A stretch of 64,000 nucleotides of DNA from Methylibium sp. NZG. Its GTDB lineage: Bacteria; Pseudomonadota; Gammaproteobacteria; Burkholderiales; Burkholderiaceae_C. This document shows positions 55,974 to 64,000 of the stretch, piece by piece. The stretch is taken from NCBI GenBank assembly GCA_001263235.1, contig LGRD01000028.1:1-64000 (forward strand), read 5' to 3'. How positions within the stretch are numbered: the stretch's first letter is position 1; each line of letters begins with the position of its first letter. The translations under genes and the position numbers were made by a program. The notes under the pieces were generated by a model, which was not told the DNA's origin, ran no database searches, and saw only the letters and a program-made list of their open reading frames with translations.

Positions 55974-57113
55974 ATGACCGAATCGTCTGCGACGCCGCGA
56001 ACGGCAGAGTCGACGCAGCTCGCCGTAGTCCGCCTGTCGGTGGATTGCATGGGCGGGGACCACGGCCCGGCAGTCACGCTCCCCGCCTGCAAGGCCTTCC
56101 TGGCGGCGCACCCGCAGGCTGAACTCATGCTCGTTGGGCGTGCCAAGGCGCTCGCGGCTGCGGCAGGCTGGCCGCGCTGCACCATCGTCGAGGCCAGCGA
56201 GGTCGTCGAGATGCACGACCCGCTGGAAGTTTCGCTTCGGCGCAAGAAGGATTCGTCGATGCGGATCGCGATCGGGCTGGTCAAGCCTGACGCGACCGGC
56301 ACGGCCATTGCGCAGGCCTGCGTCTCGGCCGGCAACACCGGCGCCCTGATGGCCTTGTCACGCTACGTCTTGAAGACGCTGGAAGGCATCGACCGCCCCG
56401 CCATCGCGTCAGTGATGCCCAACGAGCGCGACGGCTACACCACCGTGCTCGACCTCGGCGCTAACGTCGATTGCACGGCCGACCACCTGTTGCAGTTTGC
56501 GGTGATGGGCAGTGCGCTGGTTTCCGCCGTCGAGGGCAAGGCCAACCCGAGCGTCGGGCTGCTCAACATCGGTGAAGAAGCCATCAAGGGCAGCGAGGCC
56601 GTCCGTGACGCCGCCACCTTGCTGCGCGCCGCGGCGGCGAGCGGACAGCTCAACTTCCACGGCAACGTCGAAGGCAACGACATCTTCAAAGGCACGACCG
56701 ACATCGTCGTGTGCGACGGCTTCGTCGGCAACGTGATGTTGAAGTCGGCCGAGGGCCTGGCGTCGATGCTCTCCAGCTTCATCAAGCAGGAGTTCAAGCG
56801 CAACGTTCTGACCAAGATGGCGGCGATCGTGGCGCTGCCGGTGTTGAACCACTTCAAGGCGCGCGTGGACTACCGCCGCTACAACGGTGCAGCCCTGCTG
56901 GGCCTGCGCGGGCTGGTCTTCAAGAGCCACGGTTCAGCCGATGCGTTCGCTTTCGAGCAGGCGCTGAATCGGGCTTATGATGCGGCCCGGAATGGGTTGC
57001 TCGCCCGGGTGCACGACAAGATTTTGGGTGCCCTTGCGGCCATCCCGCCCACGGAGGCAACCGCTGCACTGATCAACGCAAGTCAGGCAGCCGACACAAC
57101 GCTGTCTGCATGA
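55974..57113 (+). CDS. plsX: Phosphate acyltransferase PlsX
   Basis: 379 residues. [21 protein letters not shown] is the family start, with [56 protein letters not shown] and [20 protein letters not shown]. It makes acyl-phosphate from acyl-ACP for phospholipid synthesis. The first 20 residues precede the usual start and a shorter protein is possible. fabH begins 13 bases later. Confidence 0.96.
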   Translation: MTESSATPRTAESTQLAVVRLSVDCMGGDHGPAVTLPACKAFLAAHPQAELMLVGRAKALAAAAGWPRCTIVEASEVVEMHDPLEVSLRRKKDSSMRIAIGLVKPDATGTAIAQACVSAGNTGALMALSRYVLKTLEGIDRPAIASVMPNERDGYTTVLDLGANVDCTADHLLQFAVMGSALVSAVEGKANPSVGLLNIGEEAIKGSEAVRDAATLLRAAAASGQLNFHGNVEGNDIFKGTTDIVVCDGFVGNVMLKSAEGLASMLSSFIKQEFKRNVLTKMAAIVALPVLNHFKARVDYRRYNGAALLGLRGLVFKSHGSADAFAFEQALNRAYDAARNGLLARVHDKILGALAAIPPTEATAALINASQAADTTLSA

Positions 57114-57126
57114 ACGCTCACCCGAG

Positions 57127-58104
57127 ATGAAGGGCTACTCGCGCATCACCGGCACCGGCAGCTGCCTGCCGCCGCACCGCGTGAGCAATGAGGCGCTGGC
57201 GGCGCAGCTGGCGCGGGACGGGGTCGAGACCTCGGACGCCTGGATCGTCGAGCGCACCGGCATACGCGCGCGGCATTTTGCGGCGGCCGAGGTGGTGTCC
57301 AGCGACCTGGCGCTGGTGGCCGCGCGGGCAGCGCTGGAAGCCGCCGACTGCGATGCGGCCAGCATCGACCTGATCATCGTTGCTACGTCCACGCCTGACA
57401 TGATCTTCCCGAGCACGGCCTGCATCGTGCAGAACAAGCTTGGTGTGCACGGTTGCGCGGCATTCGATGTGCAGGCGGTCTGCTCCGGCTTCGTTTACGC
57501 GCTCACGGTGGCCGACTCGATGATCCGCACCGGCGCTGCCAGCAAGGCGTTGGTGATCGGCTCCGAAGTGTTCTCGCGCATCCTCGACTTCAAGGACCGC
57601 ACCACCTGCGTGCTGTTCGGCGACGGCGCCGGCGCAGTGGTGCTGGAAGCCAGCGACCGGCCGGGCATCCTGGCGACTGAATTGCGTGCCGACGGCCGGC
57701 ACGCCAACATTTTGTGCACCCCCGGCACGGTGGCGGCTGGCAAGGTGCTGGGCCACCCGTGGCTGCGGATGGACGGCCCCGCCGTGTTCAAGCTCGCCGT
57801 GACCGTGCTGGAAGACGCCGCCCGCTCGGTGCTGGCCAAGGCCGACCGCACCGAGGCCGACATCGACTGGCTGATTCCGCACCAGGCCAACATCCGCATC
57901 ATGCAAAGCACCGCCCGCAAGCTGAAGCTGGCGCCGGAGCGGCTGATCGTCACGGTCGACGAGCATGGCAACACGTCGGCCGCGTCGATCCCGCTGGCGC
58001 TGGACGAGTCGGTGCGCAGCGGCAAGGTCAAGCCGGGGGACACCGTGCTGCTCGAAGGCGTCGGTGGCGGCTTCACCTGGGGCGCTGTGCTGCTCGATTT
58101 TTGA
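57127..58104 (+). CDS. fabH: 3-oxoacyl-ACP synthase III (KAS III)
   Basis: 325 residues. Catalytic triad Cys119 (VQAVCSGF), His252 ([10 protein letters not shown]) and Asn282 ([10 protein letters not shown]), all at the normal spacing. The N-terminus reads [20 protein letters not shown]. It starts fatty acid synthesis by condensing acetyl-CoA with malonyl-ACP. Lies between plsX and fabD. Confidence 0.98.
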   Translation: MKGYSRITGTGSCLPPHRVSNEALAAQLARDGVETSDAWIVERTGIRARHFAAAEVVSSDLALVAARAALEAADCDAASIDLIIVATSTPDMIFPSTACIVQNKLGVHGCAAFDVQAVCSGFVYALTVADSMIRTGAASKALVIGSEVFSRILDFKDRTTCVLFGDGAGAVVLEASDRPGILATELRADGRHANILCTPGTVAAGKVLGHPWLRMDGPAVFKLAVTVLEDAARSVLAKADRTEADIDWLIPHQANIRIMQSTARKLKLAPERLIVTVDEHGNTSAASIPLALDESVRSGKVKPGDTVLLEGVGGGFTWGAVLLDF

Positions 58105-58148
58105 TCGACGTCCGAACGGCTTCCAGCTTCCATTGAGAGACAGCGGCG

Positions 58149-59087
58149 ATGACCGACTTCGCATTCGTATTTCCTGGTCAGGGCTCGCAGGCCGTGGGCA
58201 TGCTCGACGCCTGGGGCGACAACCTTGCCGTGAACCAGACATTGGCCGAAGCGTCCGACGCGCTCGATGAAGACGTCGCGCGGTTGATCCGCGAAGGCCC
58301 GAAGGAGCGGCTCGACCTCACCAGCAACACCCAGCCCGTCATGTTGGCGGCCGGCATCGCCTGCTACCGCGCCTGGCTGGCGCAGACTGGTCGGCCGCCG
58401 GCGCTGGTGGCAGGCCACTCGCTGGGCGAGTACACCGCACTGGTGGCGGCCGGCGCGCTGACCTTGAAGGACGCGCTGCCGCTGGTTCGATTCCGCGCGC
58501 AGGCGATGCAGGACGCCGTGCCGGTCGGCGTGGGCGCGATGGCAGCGATCCTCGGCCTGGAAGCCGACGACGTGCGCGCTGGCTGTGCCGAAGCCTCAGC
58601 CGCCACGGGCGAAGCGGTCGCGGCGGCCAACTTCAACGACCCGAAGCAGACCGTGATTGCCGGTACGCAGGCCGGCGTCGACAAGGCTTGCGAGTTGCTC
58701 AAGGCCAAGGGCGCCAAGCGGACGCTGCCGCTGGCGGTTTCTGCGCCGTTTCATTCCAGCCTGATGAAGCCCGCTGCCGATCGCCTGAAAGCCAGACTCG
58801 CCGAGACGACCTTTGCGACACCGCAGATCCCGGTGCTCAACAACATCGATGTGGCGGTGCAGACCGATGCAGCGGCCATCCGCGACGCGCTCTACCGGCA
58901 GGCGTTCGGCCCGGTGCGTTGGGTCGAAGTGGTGCTGGCCATTCGCGCGCGCGGGCTGAGCCACATCATCGAATGCGGCCCGGGCAAGACGCTGGCCGGC
59001 ATGGTCAAGCGCATTGACCCGCAGGCGGTGTCGGGCAGCGTGCTCGACCCGACCACGTTGAGCAGCGTGCAGGAGCTTCTTTCATGA
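58149..59087 (+). CDS. fabD: Malonyl-CoA:ACP transacylase
   Basis: 312 residues. FAFVFPGQGSQAVGMLDAW, the nucleophile Ser91 in GHSLGEYTALVAAG, and catalytic His202 in SAPFHSSLM. It loads malonate onto ACP. The ATG of fabG overlaps its stop by four bases. Confidence 0.98.
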   Translation: MTDFAFVFPGQGSQAVGMLDAWGDNLAVNQTLAEASDALDEDVARLIREGPKERLDLTSNTQPVMLAAGIACYRAWLAQTGRPPALVAGHSLGEYTALVAAGALTLKDALPLVRFRAQAMQDAVPVGVGAMAAILGLEADDVRAGCAEASAATGEAVAAANFNDPKQTVIAGTQAGVDKACELLKAKGAKRTLPLAVSAPFHSSLMKPAADRLKARLAETTFATPQIPVLNNIDVAVQTDAAAIRDALYRQAFGPVRWVEVVLAIRARGLSHIIECGPGKTLAGMVKRIDPQAVSGSVLDPTTLSSVQELLS

Positions 59088-59848
59088 GCACAAGCCTTGG
59101 CACAAGCAGCGGGCTGGCCGGGCAGGTGGCGCTGGTCACCGGTGCGTCGCGCGGCATCGGCCGCGCCATTGCACTGGCATTGGCCGAGCAGGGCGCCAAG
59201 GTGGTCGGCACTGCCACCACGCCCTCAGGCGCGCAAGGCGTCAGCGATGCACTTGGGTCGTTCGCAGGCTGTCGAGGCATCTGCCTTGACGTCAACGACG
59301 GCCCGGGCATCGACGCCGCGGTCGACGCCATCGTGAAGGAGTTCGGCGCGCTGCATGTGCTCGTCAACAATGCTGGCATCACGCGCGACATGCTGTCCAT
59401 GCGCATGAAGGACGACGACTGGGACGCGGTTCTCGACACCAACCTCAAGGCGGTATTCCGCGTCAGCCGAGCGGTGACGCGCCCGATGATGAAGCAGCGC
59501 CAGGGCCGCATCATCAACATCACGTCTGTCGTCGGCGCCAGCGGCAACGCGGGGCAGGCCAACTATGCCGCCGCCAAGGCAGGCGTTGCCGGCCTCACAC
59601 GCTCGCTCGCGCGCGAACTCGGCAGCCGCGGCATCACGGTGAACTGTGTTGCACCGGGCTTCATCGAGACCGACATGACCAAGGCTCTGTCTGAGGCCCA
59701 GACCGCAGCGCTGATGGCTCAGATTCCGCTGGGGCGGCTGGGTCAGGCCAGCGAGATCGCGCATGCGGTGGCGTTCCTGGCTTCGGCTGCAGCAGGCTAC
59801 ATCACCGGCACCGAACTGCACGTCAACGGCGGCATGTTCATGAACTGA
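59084..59848 (+). CDS. fabG: 3-oxoacyl-ACP reductase
   Basis: 254 residues. NADPH motif VALVTGASRGIGRAIALALA, NNAGITRDMLSMRMKDDDW, and the catalytic set Ser148, Tyr161 and Lys165 in NITSVVGASGNAGQANYAAAK. VNCVAPGFIETDM completes the family pattern. It performs the first reduction of the elongation cycle. Confidence 0.97.
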   Translation: MSTSLGTSSGLAGQVALVTGASRGIGRAIALALAEQGAKVVGTATTPSGAQGVSDALGSFAGCRGICLDVNDGPGIDAAVDAIVKEFGALHVLVNNAGITRDMLSMRMKDDDWDAVLDTNLKAVFRVSRAVTRPMMKQRQGRIINITSVVGASGNAGQANYAAAKAGVAGLTRSLARELGSRGITVNCVAPGFIETDMTKALSEAQTAALMAQIPLGRLGQASEIAHAVAFLASAAAGYITGTELHVNGGMFMN

Positions 59849-59863
59849 GCCGGCTGCACCTAA

Positions 59864-60151
<288 letters not shown>

Positions 60152-60178
60152 GCCTCTAGGCCGCAGGTCACGCCTTTC

Positions 60179-61423
60179 ATGAGCCGCCGTCGCGTCGTCG
60201 TCACCGGTCTGGGCATCATCAGCCCGGTCGGCAACACCGTGGCCGAGGCCTGGACGAACATCGTGGCCGGGCGTTCGGGCATTGCCAACATCACCAAGTT
60301 CGACGCGTCGAGCTTTGCGTGCAAGTTTGCGGGCGAGGTGAAGGGCTTCAAGGTCGAGGACTACTTCCCCGCCAAGGACGCCCGCCACATGGACACCTTC
60401 GTCCACTACGGCCTGGCGGCGGCGATGCAGGCGGTGCGCGATGCCGGCCTGCCCACCAACGACGCCTTGAGCGAAGAGCAGGCCGAGCGCATCGGCTGCC
60501 TCGTCGGCTCCGGCATCGGTGGCTTGCCGCTGATTGAAGAGACGCATGCCGAGTTCGTCGCGCGCGGCGCGCGGCGCATCTCGCCGTTCTTCGTGCCGGC
60601 GTCGATCATCAACATGATCTCGGGCCACGTTTCGATCCGGTTCGGCTTCCAGGGTCCGAACCTGGCCATCGTCACCGCCTGCACCACGGGCCTGCATTGC
60701 ATCGGCCAGGCAGGCCGCATGATCGAATACGGCGACGCCGACGTGATGGTCGCCGGCGGCGCCGAGTCTTGCGTGTCGCCCCTGGGCATCGGCGGGTTCG
60801 CCGCGGCCCGCGCCCTGTCCACGCGCAACGACGACCCGCAAACGGCCTCCCGCCCATGGGACAAGGACCGCGACGGGTTCGTGCTCGGCGAGGGTGCCGG
60901 TGTGATGGTGCTCGAAGCCTACGAGCACGCCAAGGCCCGCGGGGCGAAGATCTACGCCGAGCTCACTGGCTTCGGCATGGGTGCAGACGCGTTCCACATG
61001 ACCGCACCCAACGTCGACGGCCCGAAGCGCTCGATGAAGGCGGCACTGCGCAATGCCGGCATCAACGCCGACCAGGTGCAGTACCTCAACGCCCACGGCA
61101 CCTCCACGCCATTGGGCGACGCGAACGAGACGAACGCCGTGAAGATGGCCTTCGGCGACCACGCTCGCCGTCTGGTGGTCAATTCCACCAAGTCGATGAC
61201 GGGCCACCTGCTCGGCGGAGCGGGCGGCATCGAGTCGGTGTTCACGGCCCTGGCGGTGCATCACCAGGTGTCTCCGCCCACCACCAACATCTTCAACCAG
61301 GATCCGGCCTGCGACCTGGACTACTGCGCCAACACCGCGCGCGACATGAAGATCGAATCCGCCGTGAAGAACAACTTCGGCTTTGGTGGTACCAACGGCA
61401 CGTTGGTTTTCAAGCGCATTTGA
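60179..61423 (+). CDS. fabF: 3-oxoacyl-ACP synthase II (KAS II)
   Basis: 414 residues. Catalytic Cys168 (VTACTTGLHCIG), His306 (LNAHGTSTPLGD) and His343 (KSMTGHLLGGAGG) are in the usual places, with SRRRVVVTGLGIISPVGNTV at the start. It elongates acyl-ACP and sets the chain's saturation balance. Starts 27 bases past acpP. Confidence 0.98.
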   Translation: MSRRRVVVTGLGIISPVGNTVAEAWTNIVAGRSGIANITKFDASSFACKFAGEVKGFKVEDYFPAKDARHMDTFVHYGLAAAMQAVRDAGLPTNDALSEEQAERIGCLVGSGIGGLPLIEETHAEFVARGARRISPFFVPASIINMISGHVSIRFGFQGPNLAIVTACTTGLHCIGQAGRMIEYGDADVMVAGGAESCVSPLGIGGFAAARALSTRNDDPQTASRPWDKDRDGFVLGEGAGVMVLEAYEHAKARGAKIYAELTGFGMGADAFHMTAPNVDGPKRSMKAALRNAGINADQVQYLNAHGTSTPLGDANETNAVKMAFGDHARRLVVNSTKSMTGHLLGGAGGIESVFTALAVHHQVSPPTTNIFNQDPACDLDYCANTARDMKIESAVKNNFGFGGTNGTLVFKRI

Positions 61424-61444
61424 GACCGCCAGGTTCCAGCGCCG

Positions 61445-61933
61445 ATGCGAGCCATCGCCGCCTGCCAATTCACGCTCTGCCGCTTCGACGCGTGGCGCTG
61501 GGGGGTTGCAGCGTTCGCCTTTTGCGGCGCCGCTGCCATCTGGGTTTGGTTCTTGAGCCTCCCTGCGGGATGGGGCGGCTGGGTCGCGGTGGCGCTCGGG
61601 GGCGTCACCCTGGTGCTGCTTGCGCTGGCGGCGTCGCTGCTGCGCACGTCGGCTGTCAGCTTGCGCTGGGACGGGCTCGTTTGGCAACTCGCCCCGGCCG
61701 AGTCGGCGGCGGACGGTTCGATGGCAGGCGATGTGTCGGTGGCGATGGACCTCGGGAACTGGATGTTGCTGGAGTTTCGTGCCGACTCCGGCGGGCGAGG
61801 TCGGCGGGTGACGTGGCTTCCCGTGCAGCGCGGCGGCATGGAGACGCACTGGCACAGCCTGCGCTGTGCGGTATATTCCCCGCGGCCTGCCGCCGGCTCG
61901 GCGCAAACCGCTGGCCCCGCGGCTGACTTCTGA
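61445..61933 (+). CDS. Small membrane protein between fabF and rpoE, function unknown
   Basis: 162 residues. Two hydrophobic spans near residues 18-38 (WGVAAFAFCGAAAIWVWFL) and 44-66 (GWVAVALGGVTLVLLALAASLL) are followed by a soluble part with GNWMLLEFRADSGGRGRR and WLPVQRGGMETHWHSLRCAVYS. A protein of this type stands at the same place in other Burkholderiales. No motif names a function. The rpoE ATG comes directly after its stop, suggesting coupling to the stress sigma factor. Confidence 0.75.
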   Translation: MRAIAACQFTLCRFDAWRWGVAAFAFCGAAAIWVWFLSLPAGWGGWVAVALGGVTLVLLALAASLLRTSAVSLRWDGLVWQLAPAESAADGSMAGDVSVAMDLGNWMLLEFRADSGGRGRRVTWLPVQRGGMETHWHSLRCAVYSPRPAAGSAQTAGPAADF

Positions 61934-62542
61934 ATGAATGCTCCAGATGCCGATGCCCCGTTGATCGAGCGGGTCAAGCAAGGTGACGTCAAGGCGTTCG
62001 AGATGCTGGTGGTCAAGTACCAGCGCCGCATCGAAAGGTTGATCGGACGCATGGTGCGCGACGTTGATCTGGTGCCTGACATCGCTCAGGAGACGTTCAT
62101 CCGGGCCTACCGCGCCATCCCCCGATTCAGGGGGGAGAGCGCGTTCTACACCTGGCTCTACCGGATCGCGGTCAACACGGCCAAGAAGTCGCTGATGGAA
62201 CTCAAGCGCGACCCCACCGTCTCCGAGTCGGCGCTGGCTTCGCGCGACGAGGACGACGAAACTTCCCGAGTCGAGAACGAACTAACCGACGGCGAGACGC
62301 CCGACGCTGTGCTGGCCAGCAAACAAATTGCGGCGGCGGTGAACTCGGCCATCGAATCCTTGTCTGAGGACCTCCGCCAAGCGATCACGTTGCGCGAGAT
62401 CGAAGGTCTCAGCTACGAGGAAATCGCCGAGTTGATGAACTGTCCGATCGGTACGGTGCGCTCGAGGATTTTCCGGGCGCGTGAAGCGATTGCGGCGCGT
62501 TTGCGCCCGCTCATCGACACGCGGGACGGCGAGCGGTGGTGA
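61934..62542 (+). CDS. rpoE: RNA polymerase sigma-E factor (ECF family)
   Basis: 202 residues. Region 2 is LVVKYQRRIERLIGRMVRDV ... DIAQETFIRAYRAIPRFRGESAFYTWLYRIA. Region 4 is ITLREIEGLSYEEIAELMNCPIGTVRSRIFRAREAI. It directs the envelope-stress response and is held by RseA and RseB, encoded next. The ATG abuts the previous stop codon. Confidence 0.97.
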   Translation: MNAPDADAPLIERVKQGDVKAFEMLVVKYQRRIERLIGRMVRDVDLVPDIAQETFIRAYRAIPRFRGESAFYTWLYRIAVNTAKKSLMELKRDPTVSESALASRDEDDETSRVENELTDGETPDAVLASKQIAAAVNSAIESLSEDLRQAITLREIEGLSYEEIAELMNCPIGTVRSRIFRAREAIAARLRPLIDTRDGERW

Positions 62543-62596
62543 TCGGGCGAGCAGGCGAGTGTGATCAGGTGCACGAGACGAGTGATGGAGTGAAAC

Positions 62597-63256
62597 ATGG
62601 CAACGGGCTCTGAAGCGGCAAAGGCGTCAGCAGAAGAATTGTCGGCACTGGTCGACGGTGAACTCGACTCAGAACAGGTCGCCGGTGCTTGTGCACGCTG
62701 GCGCAGCGACAGCACGTCACGCGCCACATGGCATGCCTATCAGTTGATCGGTGACGTGCTTCGCTCGGAAGATCTTTCGGCCGAGCCTGCGCATGATGCG
62801 GCGTTCTTGAATGCCTTGCGTGCCCGGCTTGCCACCGAGCCCGTCGTGCTGGCGCCTCAGCCTGTGGCGACTGCGGCCGATTCGCTTGTTCGAGGCGACG
62901 TGGCGACGCGCAAGCGCTGGGCTTGGGCCGCGCCGTCGGCCGTGGCCGCGGGCTTTGTTGCAGTGGCAGGTGTGTTGGTGGTGACGCGGAGCCCGGCACC
63001 TCCTGCGGCGCCGGTTGTTGCGAGCGCGAATTCGATGATGGCGGCGCCGCAAGCCGTGCCGCCTGCGGCATTGCAGGTGGTGACGTCGAGTTCTCCGCTC
63101 GCAGCCGAGCCCTCACGCGTTGCAACGGGGCAGTTGATTCGCGACTCGCGTCTTGATCAGTACCTGGCTGCGCACAAACACTTTGCCGGCAGTGCTGCGC
63201 TCGGGGTACCGTCGGCATTTCTGCGCAGCGCCACGGTGGATGCCGCGGGTCGATGA
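62597..63256 (+). CDS. rseA: Anti-sigma-E factor RseA/MucA
   Basis: 219 residues. The cytoplasmic sigma-binding domain is EELSALVDGELDSEQVAGAC ... RATWHAYQLIGDVLRSEDL. A single span lies near residues 113-133 (WAAPSAVAAGFVAVAGVLVVT). A periplasmic part rich in Ala and Pro follows. It holds RpoE at the membrane until cleaved by site-1 and site-2 proteases. Starts 54 bases past rpoE. Confidence 0.92.
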   Translation: MATGSEAAKASAEELSALVDGELDSEQVAGACARWRSDSTSRATWHAYQLIGDVLRSEDLSAEPAHDAAFLNALRARLATEPVVLAPQPVATAADSLVRGDVATRKRWAWAAPSAVAAGFVAVAGVLVVTRSPAPPAAPVVASANSMMAAPQAVPPAALQVVTSSSPLAAEPSRVATGQLIRDSRLDQYLAAHKHFAGSAALGVPSAFLRSATVDAAGR

Positions 63257-63275
63257 GATCTTGAGTCCTGCTTTC

Positions 63276-64000
63276 ATGTTTCACCGCCGGTTCTCTGCGC
63301 TGAGCCTGGTCTGCGCTGCTTTGGTGTTGACGCCGGGAGCGCATGCCCAGCAGGTCGCGCCGGAGGTATCGGCGACGCCCCATCAGGTCAGGGCGTGGTT
63401 GACCCGCATTCACGAAGCGGCCACGACGCGCAACTTCCAGGGCACGTTCGTCGTGAGCGGAGGCGGTACCGTCGCCAGCGCACGCATCTCTCACTTCTGC
63501 GAGGGCACGCAGCAGTTCGAGCGTATCGAGTCGCTCGACGGGCAGGCTCGCCATGTGCTGCGCCACAACGACATCGTTCAGACCGTTTGGCCCGGCAAGC
63601 GCGTGGCGCTGGTCGAACAGCGCGACATGCTGACGTCCTTCCCGGCGCTGTTCCAGGCTGGCGACGACCGCATCACCGAGTTCTACGACGTTTTCAAGCA
63701 GGAAGCCGATCGCGTTGCCGGGCACGAGGCCCATGTGTTGTGGGTCAAGCCGAAAGACCCGCACCGCTACGGCTACAGACTCTGGGCCGACAAGGCGTCG
63801 GGGCTGCTGCTGCGAGCCGACGTGCTCGGCGAGCGCAGCGAAGTGCTGGAGACGTCGGCCTTCTCCGATGTCGTCATTGGCGTGAAGCCTCAGCCCGAGC
63901 TCGTCCTGCAGGCGATGCGGAAGCTCGACGGCTACCGCGTCGTGCGTCCCGTTCTGACCGCAACCAGCCTGGAGGCCGAGGGGTGGTCGCTTCGTGAAGG
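63276..64000 (+). CDS. rseB: RseB/MucB periplasmic regulator (C-terminus beyond the window)
   Basis: About 241 residues are visible. A signal peptide covers residues 1-25 (ALSLVCAALVLTPGAHA). The MucB/RseB N-terminal domain includes WLTRIHEAATTRNFQGTFVVSGGG, FEGTQQFERIESLDGQARHVLR, QTVWPGKRVALVEQRDM and GYRLWADKASGLLLRADVLG. RseB binds RseA in the periplasm and senses mislocalised lipoproteins or LPS. The window cuts the gene near residue 241 of an expected 310-340. Confidence 0.93.
   Translation, partial: MFHRRFSALSLVCAALVLTPGAHAQQVAPEVSATPHQVRAWLTRIHEAATTRNFQGTFVVSGGGTVASARISHFCEGTQQFERIESLDGQARHVLRHNDIVQTVWPGKRVALVEQRDMLTSFPALFQAGDDRITEFYDVFKQEADRVAGHEAHVLWVKPKDPHRYGYRLWADKASGLLLRADVLGERSEVLETSAFSDVVIGVKPQPELVLQAMRKLDGYRVVRPVLTATSLEAEGWSLRE

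Overview
The window is high-GC DNA from a betaproteobacterium, most likely a Burkholderiales member of the Rubrivivax/Leptothrix/Methylibium type. This is inferred from the gene order rpmF-plsX-fabH-fabD-fabG-acpP-fabF-(small membrane protein)-rpoE-rseA-rseB, from a maf/DUF177 pair next to it, and from protein sequence character. No organism identification was run. No tRNA, rRNA or CRISPR array was seen.

Layout. (1) 1-5.8 kb: the N-terminal part of an AsmA-family protein (minus strand, cut by the window edge), a UbiH-family hydroxylase, a DsbC-type disulfide isomerase, then a lower-GC accessory patch with an unknown protein and a small lipoprotein. (2) 5.9-9.0 kb: a photolyase island with an iron-sulfur cryptochrome/photolyase, a 59-residue DUF2256 zinc-ribbon protein overlapping its start, and a divergent photolyase-like protein that lacks the antenna domain. 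(3) 9.5-17.1 kb: cyanide-insensitive-type bd oxidase (cydAB), a DUF3429 membrane protein, an M61 peptidase, a DUF3108 protein, an unknown protein and an enoyl-CoA hydratase. (4) 17.4-19.5 kb: a flavin-binding PNPOx-like protein and lysS.

(5) 19.6-51.9 kb is dominated by surface-polysaccharide genes in two convergent blocks. The plus-strand block (19.6-26.6 kb) has a flippase, two GT2 transferases, a methyltransferase, a DegT aminotransferase, and a phosphoglycosyl transferase fused in frame to a truncated CapD-type membrane domain. An AAA/DUF4143 gene sits at the junction. The minus-strand block (51.9-27.9 kb) reads rmlBDAC, an EPS-associated MarR-type regulator, gmd, wbpO, wbpP, a second flippase, an asparagine-synthase-like amidotransferase, a Wzy-like polymerase, glycosyltransferases and a methyltransferase. 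It continues with a 2-acetamido-2,6-dideoxy-L-hexose pathway (dehydratase, reductase, 2-epimerase), a wbpV/wbpL pair and a WbpM-type dehydratase. The predicted glycan could contain L-rhamnose, L-QuiNAc or L-FucNAc, and N-acetylgalactosaminuronic acid, possibly amidated.

(6) 52.0-64.0 kb: a RhlE-type RNA helicase, a tetrapyrrole-methylase-type methyltransferase overlapping maf, DUF177-rpmF, the fatty-acid synthesis cluster, and the rpoE-rseA-rseB envelope-stress module (rseB cut by the window end).

Non-coding structure of note: two copies of a 245-269 bp element with terminal inverted repeats (4466-4710, 9044-9312), the second holding a 48-bp almost perfect palindrome; a 161-bp MITE-like hairpin at 17115-17275 flanked by TTAG direct repeats at the stop codon of the enoyl-CoA hydratase; and two inverted repeats sharing the core TCAATCGTTGA near the EPS regulator and downstream of gmd.
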